From the NCBI GenBank assembly GCA_029817715.1, contig JARUPY010000397.1, positions 8,804,001 to 8,868,000 of the forward strand: 64,000 nucleotides of DNA, read 5' to 3'. This DNA comes from Melastoma dodecandrum (lineage: Eukaryota > Streptophyta > Magnoliopsida > Myrtales > Melastomataceae). The notes beneath the pieces were generated by a model. That model saw nothing but the letters and a program-made list of their open reading frames with translations. It was not told the origin of the DNA and ran no database searches. Shown one piece after another: positions 11,524-22,393 of the stretch. The first letter of the stretch is position 1, and each line of letters starts with the position of its first letter. The position numbers and the translations under genes are program-made.

Positions 11524-14500
11524 ATGGAGATGAACGTGGAGGAATTCCTGAGGAAGTGCGAGGAATCTGGGGACTCTGCTTACGCTCAGCTGAGGACTCT
11601 GCTGGAGAGGCTTGATGATCCTTCAACCAGGACTCAATCTCGGGTGTTCCTCTCCCACCTCCAGACCCTGTTGTCCCCCACCGAAGAGGCTTCCCTTCAC
11701 TCCCTCTCCAAGTATCACTTCCGCATCCACGACCTCTTCCTCGATCATCCCCAAGGCACGCTTATTCCCCCTTCTCAGCTGAATTTACTATTGTTAATAT
11801 TATTGTAACATTAGGAGTAACTAATGGGCTGGGATGGGGTTGGATTGTATAGGATTGATGTATGGGATGGATTGGGTGTCGGTATTCGGGTTTGTTGAGT
11901 TTCTTACTTTTACGTTTGTTTTCCTTCCGGCGTAAATGCCTCATCTCAATAATCCCAGCAATGCAATATGCAGCACAATCCCAGTTTGGGGCATCCCTTG
12001 GAACATCTCAAAAGGCTTCTTTCTTTCCCCTTAGGTTCACTTGTCTCTGTTCTCGAATTGTTAAGAAACCAGCTTGTGATTTTTTAAAGTTCAAATTCAA
12101 ACCCATGAGCCCCATTCGACTTGGGAGAAAATGGAACATCATTGAAGGCCTTTCCCATGCCTGACCCACTTTTTCATTCTTTCTATGTCTTTTATTTTTT
12201 GTAGCCACTCATGTTGGCAACCGCATTGGTGTGTTTGGTAAGCTTCCCCCTTTGAACCACAGCTGCATGTACCCCCACCTGAACTGATGGGAATTGATCT
12301 AACTGAAATCAAATGAATTACGATCAAGGAAATTATTGGGAGCCCTTCCTATGCTTTTTTTGTTATAAGTAAAAGGGGGGGTTTCCCTTCCTATGCTTGA
12401 ATTTATCTCAAGGAAAATATACTCAGTTAGTGTGCACATTGCTGTCTCTCCTCGTCAACGCTTATCATCTCAACTGTTCTGGCCCCCATTGGATGTTTCC
12501 ATTCCACAGGCGATATGGGGAGGAAGAAACTAACCATGTTGGTGATTCCTAGCATATTCATCCCGGAGGACTGGTCCTTCACCTTTTACGAAGGTCTTAA
12601 TCGTCATCCAGATTCAATCTTCAAGGACAAAACAGTTGCTGAACTTGGCTGTGGTAATGGATGGATTACCATTGCCCTTGCAGACAAATGGTTGCCTCTT
12701 AAGGTAACTTTTACTTTTCTTTTCTGCATGGTTATCCGATAAGCTGCCTACTTATTGTTTAAATGCAGACCACACAAGCTAACAAGAGAGGTTCTTTTCT
12801 GTAGAATATTGAGCATATGAATTTTTTTATGTATTTTAGTTGAAAATTTTAGCGAATTGAGTTTTCCTTGTTGATCTGAAGAATAAATTTTGGTTCTCTG
12901 TCAGGTATATGGACTCGATATAAATCCTAGGGCTGTGAAGGTTTCTTGGATAAACCTCTATCTCAATGCCCTTGATGAGAGAGGTCAACCCATCTATGAT
13001 GCTGAGGGTAAAACGCTGTTGGACAGATTGGAGTTTCATGAGTCAGATCTACTTGCTTATTGTAGGGATCATGACATGAAACTTGATCGTATTGTTGGAT
13101 GCATACCTCAGGTATTACAGCTTCCGATGCATTTAGAGCATATTGATGATTATTCCTTTCTGCCTGTTGAAGTGTTTCCCATTCGGTACATCTGCCACAG
13201 AAGCTGATCATGCAGTCCAAGTCTGAAGGGCTACTTAATTAGTTTCAATTCATATAATTTAGATACAGTCTCCTATTTCTTTTACCTACTTCACTCTTTC
13301 TTATTGCAGATTCTCAATCCCAACCCTGAAGCAATGTCTAAGATGATTACTGAGAATGCCAGTGAGGAGTTCTTGTACTCATTGAGCAACTACTGTGCTC
13401 TTCAGGTAGGGAATATTTCTTTCCTTTACTTGGTAGCCTTACTCGTGGCATGTGGAGACTAGATGGCTATGGATTTGCCTAAATCACCAAATTTGGCCAT
13501 AATGTTCTTGCGGTTACTAATACTGTATCTTTCCTTGGATATTTGTTGCTTTTTTTTTTACCAAAATGTGGGTGATTTCTTGAGTTCAAATGTTTATTGT
13601 GACGTTTTTTTTCATCATTTGTTTTGTAACCGCAAAAGCACCTGTTATGATTATAACACGAGGTATTTTGTTTTTTCTAAATGGAATATATAAAGGCGAG
13701 CTTGCATTAATAAATCATGCTTGAGTAAGAAAACCTTATGCGTTGCAAGGATAAGGTTGCATGTGTATTCATTGATCCTCTTTCTAAGCATTCTAGTGGC
13801 GATAGGGAAGCACACTACACAGTAAGAACATTCAGGTTCGCGTTGCAAAAAACTTATGGAGAGAAGAGATCTTACTTCTGTTCATCTCTTCTTATTTTCA
13901 CATAAACATCTCTCGACAGTCTATGCCAGTTGAAGGACTTGTTTATGGGCTACACATTGAAAATAACCTCGTTGTAGTTTGTTGTAAAAGTTATGTGAAG
14001 TACATGTTTGTCGATCCTCACCTACCCTCGTGAGTTGAAGATTGCTTTATGCGATAATAATGATAATGAAGAAACACTCATGTCATATTTTCTTTTGATG
14101 CATATGCAGGGTTTTGTGGAGGATCAATTTGGTTTAGGTCTTATAGCTAGAGCAGTTGAGGAAGGCATTGCTGTCATAAAGCCAACAGGAATAATGATAT
14201 TTAACATGGGTGGTCGTCCAGGACAAGCAGTTTGCAGGCGTTTGTTTGAACGTCGTGGTTTTCGAGTTAATAAGCTTTGGCAAACTAAAGTGCTGCAGGC
14301 AAGTTCACCTTGTGTCTTAGTCATAACAATGGTTTCCATCCACATTATGAGCTTCAACAATGTTTTATGTACAGGCTGCAGATACAGACATTTCAGCCTT
14401 AGTTGAGATTGAAAAAAATAGCCCTCATCGCTTTGAGTTCTTCATGGGACTGGTTAACGATCAGCCTATTTGTGCTCGAACTGCATGGGCATATGGAAAG

Positions 14501-17500
14501 GCTGGTGGTCGCATCTCTCATGCATTATCTGTGTATAGCTGTGAACTTCGCCAACCAAAAGAGGTAGGCCTAATTTTCTGCTTTTAGATTTGACCTGTAG
14601 TTTTAAACCACTCTGACCTTTACACATCCCTGTTGAGATAATTGCTGCTTCATTATCTTCAGATTAAGGCAATCTTTGAATTTCTTAAAAATGGATATCA
14701 TGAAGTCAGTAGTTCCTTGGATTTGTCTTTTGAAGATGATTCTGTTGCGGATGAGAAGATTCCGTTCCTAGCTCATCTTGCTGGAGTTCTAAAAGAAAAC
14801 TCATTTTTTCCTTATGAGCAACCTGCGGGTAGCAGGCATTTCCGTGATCTGATTGCAGGGTTCATGAGAACATATCACCATATCCCACTAAGTGCTGATG
14901 TAAGTCGCAGTTTCATTGACTACAGTACCCTTTTATTTTCTGAATTTCTACTCGATTGCACTTATCTAACCCCTGTAGTAGGGTTATTGTGCTTCGATTT
15001 GTTGTACTGTTCTCAGTCTGAACTCGCTTTTGTCTGAGTAGACCATTAGCTGTGGGTGTCCAAAGATGTCTGCTGTTTCCTCATACTCTTTCAGTTATAA
15101 TCCCATATATTATGCTTATATAAAATGAAACTCGTGGTGTCTAACTTCTATCTAAGGACTTCAACTGGTAGTATCTATGACTTTTTCCTGGTACCATCTG
15201 TCCACATATAGTTTTGCGGCACCAATGGCACTAGTAGTACTGTCATCTGAATGATGAACTCATTGACTCTTTCTTCCTTCATATAAACAGAACATTGTGA
15301 TCTTTCCATCAAGAGCTGTCGCTATTGAAAATGCGCTGCGGCTGTTTTCTCCTCAACTTGCAATTGTTGATGAACATCTGACTCTACACCTACCACGTAG
15401 TTGGCTAACTTCTCTGGCCCTAAAGGTATTCTTTCTGTGGTGTTGATTTCTGTATCTATTAAAAGAAACATGATTATTATGGGACCGGATTGCTCTTAAC
15501 TCAGGGAAAGCTTGAGCAATTTATGATATCTGAAAGGTACATTATAATGGGTGCGGCTATCCGGTTCACACTGATAAATCAAATATTTTCTATTGTTTCA
15601 AGTTTTCCCTTAAAGTACCTTTAGATTCTTATAAAAAACTCTATCAGACTTTGACATTCCTATCCCTAGTTGCTAACTGTCCTTGTTTCCCCCGCAAGCA
15701 AGAAGGACAAAGGTAATAACTATCTGCTTAATTAAGCTGTAACTCTTGCACATTAATTCAATGGGAAGTGTTTCTGGCAAAGGAAATCATCCTTCTCCTT
15801 GAGGCGGTATCAAATTATTGTAGGATTGTTTTGCTATCATTGGACTTTGGTAAATTTCGAGTGTGCATTAATCAGCAACAATTTCTTTATCTTTCAAGAA
15901 TGGGGAGGCAGAAGAACCATCTGGAATTGCTGTGATCGAGGCCCCACGTCAATCAGATTTAATGGTAGAGCTAATAAAGAAGCTGAAGCCACAGGTTGTC
16001 ATCACTGGATTGGCTCAATATGAGTCGGTCACCGCTTCAGCTTTTCAACATCTTTTGGATGTCACTCAGGAGATAGGATCACGTCTTCTCTTAGACATAT
16101 CTGATCATTTTGAGTTATCCAGCCTCCCAGTCTCTATGGGGGTCCTTAAATATCTCTCGGGAACCCGTCTTCCTTCACATGCTGCAATTGTGTGTGCCCT
16201 TGTGAAAAATAAGGTACCTAACCTTCGTCCATTAGAGCAAAATGTACTCTCAACATGATTTCTTCTCATCTCTTTTGAGTTCTACTTTGAAAGTGGTTAT
16301 CTGAAAATTATCTTTCCATCCCGATATAAGTTGAGATGTGCAATTGTTATACTTACCCGGCCATTGAAGAATTGAGCCATTTTTAATTCTCCTGTCTCAC
16401 TCTCACTTTGTTTCAGGTTTATTCAGACTTGGAAGTAGCTTTTGTGATATCAGAAGAACAGCCCATCTTTAAAGCTTTGTCGAAGACAGTTGAAGTACTG
16501 GAAGGAGATACAACACCGATTAGTCAAAGCTACTATGGCTGCCTTTTACACGAACTTCTTGCTTTCCAGCTGGCTGATAGACGTCGACCTTCTGAGGTTT
16601 GTTCACATATGTACAAACTTTGGCTTGTCATTTTTCTACTGCTGTTTGAGTGGTAAAAGACCGGCTTCATTGGTTGCTATGGGAGTGCACATACAAGCTT
16701 CCAGTGCCCACCAAAATAAATAAAATAGAATATGGTATATAGGCAATTGACATTTTTAACAGCTTGAGGAACAGGTACCTTAATTTCCCCTCTTTGGATC
16801 AGATGATTCTTCTGGAATAGACTTGAGCATGACATGGTTTAATCTTTGCATTTCAGAGGGATGGCCAAAAAGCTGGATCTTCTGGTGCAACAGGAATTTC
16901 CAATACAGCTGCCTCAGTCCTGAATGAAGCTGAGCTCTCTATTACCCCTCCTGAAAATTCTTCCATCGTTCACATGGATGCAGATCAAGTATTTTTACCC
17001 ATTCCTTATCCTGTTAAAGCTGCAATTTTTGAAAGCTTTTCCAGGCAGAATATCTCAGAGGTGGAACTGGATGTCACCCCCTGTATTGGACAACATGTCA
17101 GGAGTTGTTATGGGTATCCTACTGATAGTAACACGGAGTACATATATGCTACGAGCCCATTGGCTCTGTTTAATAAGTTGGTCCTCTGCTGCATTCAAGA
17201 TGGGGGAACATTTTGTTTCCCAGCAGGATCAAATGGCAACTATGTCACTGCAGCCAAATTTTTGAAAGCAAACATTGCAACAATTCCTACGGAATCTGCA
17301 GAAGGTTTCAAGTTGACCGGCAGATCACTTTCTGGTATGCTCAAGTCTGTGAATAAACCGTGGGTTTATGTCTCCGGTCCTACCATTAATCCGACTGGAT
17401 TGCTCTATAGCAATCAAGAAATGGAAGATATATTATCTGTTTGTCGTAACTTTGGGGCAAAAGTTGTTATTGACACCTCCTTTTCTGGGTTGGAGTATGA

Positions 17501-18396
17501 CTATGATGATGGGCATGCCTGGGATCTTGTTGGAACTTTATCAAAGGTTAATATGTGCAGCAATCCGTCTTTTTCTGTTTGCTTGCTGGGTGGGCTGTCG
17601 TTCAGTATGCTAACGAGAGGCCTAGATTTTGGTTTTTTACTGCTGAATGAACTTGAGATCGTCAATGTATTCAATACCTTTCCGGGGTTAAGCAAGCCTC
17701 ATGGTACTGTGAGGTATGCTGTAAAGAAGTTGTTGGGTCTCCGTGAAAGGAAATCTAGAGAGCTGGTGGATGCTGTTAGGGCACATATTGGTACACTGCG
17801 TACTCGGTCTGCTCGCTTGAAAGAGGTATTACATTTTACTAATCTTGAAACCTTGTTCTCCTCATAAAACTTGAAGCTGTTGGTGTGTTGAGTCCTGTGA
17901 AAGTGGACTGAGTTACCATGTCCTTATTTCCCGGACATTTGCCGCCTACTCATGACGATTTCGAACCTTCAATGTCCTCACTATTTCTGCCAACATTTGA
18001 TTCTCTGGCACAGTCCATCGAAATATTAGGCCTGTGGAGTGTGGTTTTCCTTTGATGTGACAGCTTGTTCCATTTCTTATGCCAATTGGACTGCAATTCT
18101 ATATGCAGGAACTGGAGAAGAATGGTTGGGATGTAATCGAGCCTCATGGAGGCATTTCTCTGATAGCAAAGCCCACCACATATGTTGATAAGTCTATGAG
18201 CATTGCATCAACTCATCAAGTCAAGATCAGTGATTCAAGCATCAAGGCAATGATACTCGAGTCAACCGGCCTGTGCATTAACAGCAGCTTGTGGACAGGA
18301 ATTCCAGGATATTCTCGATTTACTTTTGCCTTGGATGAGAATGAATTCGATCAAGCTATCAGTTGCATAACAAGATTCAGAAGACTGCTGAGTTAA
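11524..18396 (+). CDS. MMT: Methionine S-methyltransferase, 12 exons
   Basis: Makes S-methylmethionine from methionine and S-adenosylmethionine in the cytosol (EC 2.1.1.12), the first step of the plant S-methylmethionine cycle. Exons: 11524-11755, 12510-12703, 12905-13111, 13310-13405, 14110-14298, 14375-14563, 14663-14899, 15291-15425, 15899-16213, 16417-16596, 16857-17825, 18109-18396. They sum to 3,231 bp, giving 1,076 residues and a TAA stop, close to the ~1,070 usual for the family. The start at 11524 is the first in-frame ATG after a CT-rich leader. The N-terminal methyltransferase half has the SAM-binding loop ELGCGNGW (about 122-129), acidic YGLDINPRAV (144-153) and GCIPQ (207-211). 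The C-terminal half (about 650-1076) is an aminotransferase-like fold with VIDTSFSGLEY (Asp864) but no lysine at the usual PLP position. Two introns use GC donors. No frameshift or internal stop; it looks functional. Confidence 0.97.
11756..12509 (+). other. MMT intron 1, GC-AG type
   Basis: Exon 1 has no GT donor near its end, and the reading runs on only into a non-homologous tail. Cutting at AAG|GCACGC (11755/11756) and at CACAG (12509) joins a phase-1 codon into Gly78. It gives a protein of family length here: the spacing from the LFLDHPQG stretch to RKKLTM matches other MMT proteins. The donor departs from the usual GCAAGT form, so this site is slightly less certain than intron 5. Confidence 0.75.
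14299..14374 (+). other. MMT intron 5, GC-AG type
   Basis: A 76 bp intron with donor CAG|GCAAGT, the textbook strong GC donor, and acceptor ATGTACAG. Splicing joins KVLQ to AADTDISAL in frame, as the conserved protein requires. Reading through the intron leads to a stop near 14404. Confidence 0.9.
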
Positions 18397-18478
18397 TAAA
18401 ATCGGGTGGAACCACCAAAGACTGGGGGACTGTGTCCTGGAAATTCACTAGCCAGGGAATTTGTAACTAGGGGTTGGA

Positions 18479-18484
18479 AATAAA
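18479..18484 (+). terminator. Candidate poly(A) signal of MMT
   Basis: AATAAA 83 bp after the stop codon. A second AATAAA at 18691-18696 is an alternative. Plant poly(A) signals are loose, so the exact end is uncertain. Confidence 0.4.
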
Positions 18485-18499
18485 CGTCATGGCTTTGTC

Positions 18500-19517
18500 C
18501 ATGAGAATCTTCGTCTTTTACTTTTTTTATTCTCATCTATCGATGAGGGTCCCCAAGAGTGGTCGAAAGAGCCATCATTGTCCTTGGAGGAGAGATTGTG
18601 GGCGTTGGCCGGAGTTGAGCTTTGGGCAAGTTTTTTTATCATCGTTCCTATGCAGCAAATGTGCTGAATAGCTTGGAAAAATTGGTTTGAAATAAATGGT
18701 TCCAGGACATTTAAAAGATGAATGACTGTGTCCTCTTTACCATATTAACCTTTTGATGATCATTTGGGATTAAATGCATTGGTTCCCATTTCCTTCATTT
18801 CCATTTTCCTTCCTTTGATCACTTACCTAGTCAAATAATCCGCAGTGTCATAAAATTCTGAATCGATGAAAAATAATTGGTAGATATAATGCACTTGTTA
18901 TTTTTTAAAATTATTTTTAAATTTTATGTCTAAATCATATATTTAGCATTTTTATGTCACTTAAAAAATTTACAAGTGATTTGACAAGAGAAATATACGT
19001 CCGTAAAATAAATTTGCGAAATACGGTCTCGAGTTAGAGAAATCGACGACGACTGCTTTAAAGTTGCTACTTGAAGTAGCGACTTTACATTATTATAGAA
19101 AAAAACGTCGCTTATTTTCTCCCAGTTTGCCTTCGAACCATGGTATCTGTGCCATCCGATTTCTCCGTCCTCGACCCGATGCTCCTCATCCTCGACTCTC
19201 GTCGTTCCCTCGTCGCAGTCCTCGACTCAAAGTGTTATGCGATGCTCATTCTCAACCCGATGGTCCCTTTGCTCGTCCTCGATTCTGGTTCTCTCCCATG
19301 CTCGTCATCTATTAGCTCTTCTGTTAAAGTCTAATTAAAGAGAGCTTCTATAAAACAACATCTTGGAGATAGACTTTTGTAAGACAAAACATATAGAATG
19401 GATCCCGAAATGATTCGTAAGATATAAGGAATTTTATAGTGGTTCAATAAACTTTGCCTACATCTACTCTCGTCCATAATTTGGATGGTTAATATAAGGA
19501 GACCCTTCCGTGACCTC
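18500..19517. other. MMT 3' flank without a gene
   Basis: No supported gene. It holds an AT-rich tract (18840-19000), a GTAAAATA...GCGAAATACGGTC motif (about 19003-19027) resembling 240-300, and a near-perfect palindrome at 19060-19086 (AAAGTTGCTACTT with its complement). These look like the end of a small decayed mobile element. Confidence 0.4.
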
Positions 19518-20475
19518 GCAGCGCGCGTGACGGTTTGGACGACACGAGGATCCGAGACCCGCTGCCCAAAGCTTTCTTCGGTCAGCGCCTCTACTCGGGC
19601 ATCGAGATGTAACGGAGGAACAACAAGGAGGTGGGTCAACTATTCAATCAAATGATATTGAGCATATTTCCCATCTCTTCTCGAGAAACAAGTGGGCTAT
19701 TTCTCTTTCTTTGCAAAATTGTGCTCAATTTCATAAACCAAGGCGAATCCTCCATTAGTTCATAATCAAGCTTGCCTAGGCCCTCGCCAATCGTCTCCAT
19801 GCTCCTCAGGAGGCGACAGGCGAAAAGCGGGGCATGATCGTCCCCTTATCCATGATGGCTCCTTAAAAAGATTGGCGCTTAAACTAGGTAAGCTATTACG
19901 GAGTTGCCATTGACTTATTTTTTAAAACCCGGTTTAAGCCAGAAAAATTAGGTGGTTCAATGATTCTAATTATTAAGCATGCGAAAAAGGTGGCGTTCCA
20001 AAAAGTTTGTTTCTGATTAACGGGCGTTGGACCCGATTCGGACATCATCACTCCGGACTCATGTCTCTATTTTAAGAGCGTTGGACCCGATTCGGGCTTT
20101 TGGGCCCGAACTCGAGTTTGTGGATTAACAGTGAGCACGCGACAATAAAATCCTAGAAGGCTAACATCATGCACCTCAACCTGATAAAAGGGAGCAGCGG
20201 GGAAGGATGGTAACCGTGGGTCTATTCACTTGGTTCCACGGTCCGTTACAGGTGGAAAAAAAATAAAATTTGTGGGGCTCACACGTCCTTTAGTAGCTTT
20301 ACAAACGTCGAGCTCGTCATTTGAGGCCGCTTTCGAGACGTGCTTCCACCACGTGTTTCTTGCATGCCTTTATTCCTTGAGCTTTGTCTTCTCAAATCTT
20401 GGGGTCCGCTTTGTTGTTTCCAAAAATCATTGGTTGATTTTAACGCAAATCAAAATTTGAGTTAAAAAGTCCCTA
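19518..20475. repeat. Dispersed repeat T, copy 2
   Basis: Second, shorter copy of repeat T. Shared landmarks are GGACGACACGAGGATCCG (about 19533), 'gcgaaaagcggggcatgatc' (about 19811), the 'acggagttgccat' stretch (about 19899) and two GTTGGACCCGATTCGG motifs (about 20025 and 20082). Similarity fades after about 20300. Confidence 0.6.
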
Positions 20476-20983
20476 TTAAAATTAACTGAAATAATTAGAA
20501 TTACTTACCGGGTTCTGTATAGTCCGTTAATGTCGATTCCCTTCAATGTTAAAGGAGAGTTTCTTGAATGTATACTATTTGAGGAAGTCGGATTCCTCGG
20601 AATGTGCACGCAATTCCACCGTGCTTTTCATGCAAAATAGAAAACGGATGTAAGTAACATGCACTGAGACAAAATACTAATTTCATCCAAAGGAAATGAT
20701 CGGGGAAATCAAAGTTTCGTAAAAAGGAATCCATAAACTGGGCCTTAAAAAATGCATCTCAGCGTCATTCAATCGTGGATCTGCAAATAATTCCTTATAA
20801 AAGTTTCATGCTCAACCATTAATTCATTAACCAGTCAAATATCTATCATCAGAGGTAAAAACAAATAAAGTTTGATGCTCAATTAAAGATCGCAAACAAG
20901 TTATAGCATTTGTTAAAATTGGAATTCAAATTTAATAGCAAACATTCCATGCAGCGTCGCTAAATTGAATTTTTGCAATATGT

Positions 20984-21572
20984 CTAATTACCTTCAAAAA
21001 GAGCTGCGGTTACGGATATGGCTTGGGCAAGGGTGGTTGCCGCCCGTTCGGGAAGAGAGCTCCTGGCCCTTGGCCGGAGAGTTTGCTTCAAGGCGTCTAG
21101 GGTCAAAAGGGGGCTGACCTCTGGGAAGACATGAGCGTAGGAGGTGGCGGGGCTCTGAAGGAACATGGGTGAAGTTACTGGATCAGAGGGCGGGAGCTTG
21201 TCGGCTCAGCCTGGGTCCAGTGGCAGGAGGTGGTGTTGTCGCTGCTTTCACTGGGGTTGGAGATGCCATGTTTGGGATTGCGGATCCGAGAGGTGTATCA
21301 CCATGGGCCACGGATCTGAGAGGATAGGGAACTTGCGAAGCAGTCGTGGCTACTTTGAAGCCAGAGAGGTGTGCCGGGGACTGGTCATGACGCCTAGTGC
21401 CGGAGGGACTGATTTGGGATAAGGATATGGTCCCCCATTGCTGTTGTTCTGGTTGCAGAAGGACGAGTTGGGTGTGGGCGGCACGCGATGATGTTGGCCT
21501 TCGTTGTCGACGATAGTTGGACAAGTTTCCATTCTTCACTGCGGCGAACTGACTTGATGGGATGGAGTTCAT
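20984..21572 (-). other. Unidentified coding-like segment
   Basis: Two adjacent minus-strand frames: 21183-21572 (129 codons, rich in Pro, Ser, Thr and Ala) and 20984-21166 (60 codons, containing TLDALKQTLRPRARSSLPERAATTLAQAIS). The second ends beside a good splice donor (GAAG|GTAATT on the minus strand, about 20992-20986), so this may be an exon followed by an intron that contains repeat T2. GC content is clearly higher than the flanks. No known domain. A mobile-element gene is the likeliest explanation. Confidence 0.35.
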
Positions 21573-22287
21573 GAACGGGAGATGTTTGAATCCTCTGTAT
21601 CCTAAGTGAAACCATTAATCCCACAAAAGCCTCCCGCTAAGCCATGAGGCTACGAGAGATAATAATTAAAGACTCCCTACATTTGGACAAGGAGAAGTAC
21701 TCTATGGATGCTGGGAACCTCGAAGAATAATTGTTGGAGAGAGAGATTCTTCGGATCTGTTCGTTGGGACTGGGGAGTCGCGAGATTCCGTTACTGAATC
21801 CTTGTGTGTTTGACTTCCTGTTGTGGATGGTCGAGAATCGGATTTGGATTGGCTGGGTCTCCATGTCTTTCGCCTGGACCTATCTCGACTAAAGGACGGC
21901 GGTGACACCACAGGGGAACAGCTGGAACCGTTGGTCTTTTTGGAGAAGTGATTTCCTTTCAGTTAAGTTTTTCGGGAGGGTGAGTGACCAGGCAAATGTG
22001 GGTTCGTCCCACTGCTTGTCGTGTCTCTGTCCGGGTCTTAATGATTCGCCCCCTTAATGAAACGTTTTTCTGGTGCGAAGTTCTCGGAGGAAGAATTGTG
22101 AGAGTAGTTAGTCCGACTATATTCTTCCATGGGTGGAAGGTTCCACTCCAGTATGAAACTTCATCCAAGTTACGTGCTATTTTACGAAATATTTTCGAAA
22201 TTTCGTAAAAAAGAATGAAATGGGTTTCGTACTTTACGAAACTATCTTTGATCAATAGTCCAGAACGAGTTTCATACTTTACGAACG
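21573..22287. other. Unclassified segment before outer LTR
   Basis: Contains minus-strand Ser/Arg-rich open frames (21637-21864, 21702-21911, 21959-22381) with no domain. A small tandem duplication is visible around 22226-22335: 'ctatctttgatcaatagtccagaa' appears twice, about 78 bp apart. The right part may be the diverged start of the outer 5' LTR. Confidence 0.3.
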
Positions 22288-22393
22288 AGGTTCCACAGAT
22301 CTCGATGCTATCTTTGATCAATAGTCCAGAATGTAGGCCCAACGTACGTGAAGCCCTGTAAGGAGGTAGATGTGGAAGCACACGAGGCGAATG
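22288..22393 (+). mobile_element. Outer gypsy 5' LTR, left piece
   Basis: Begins CACAGATCTCGATG and aligns with 48671-48785 of the 3' LTR (shared CACAGATCTCGATGC, GTCCAGAATG, AAGCCC and GAGGTAG...TGTGGAA). The match stops at 22393 and resumes at about 24714, showing a 2.3 kb insertion within the LTR. Confidence 0.65.

Noticed and set aside
17501..17695. Minus-strand frame within MMT exon 11
   Set aside because: Shadow of the real plus-strand coding sequence.
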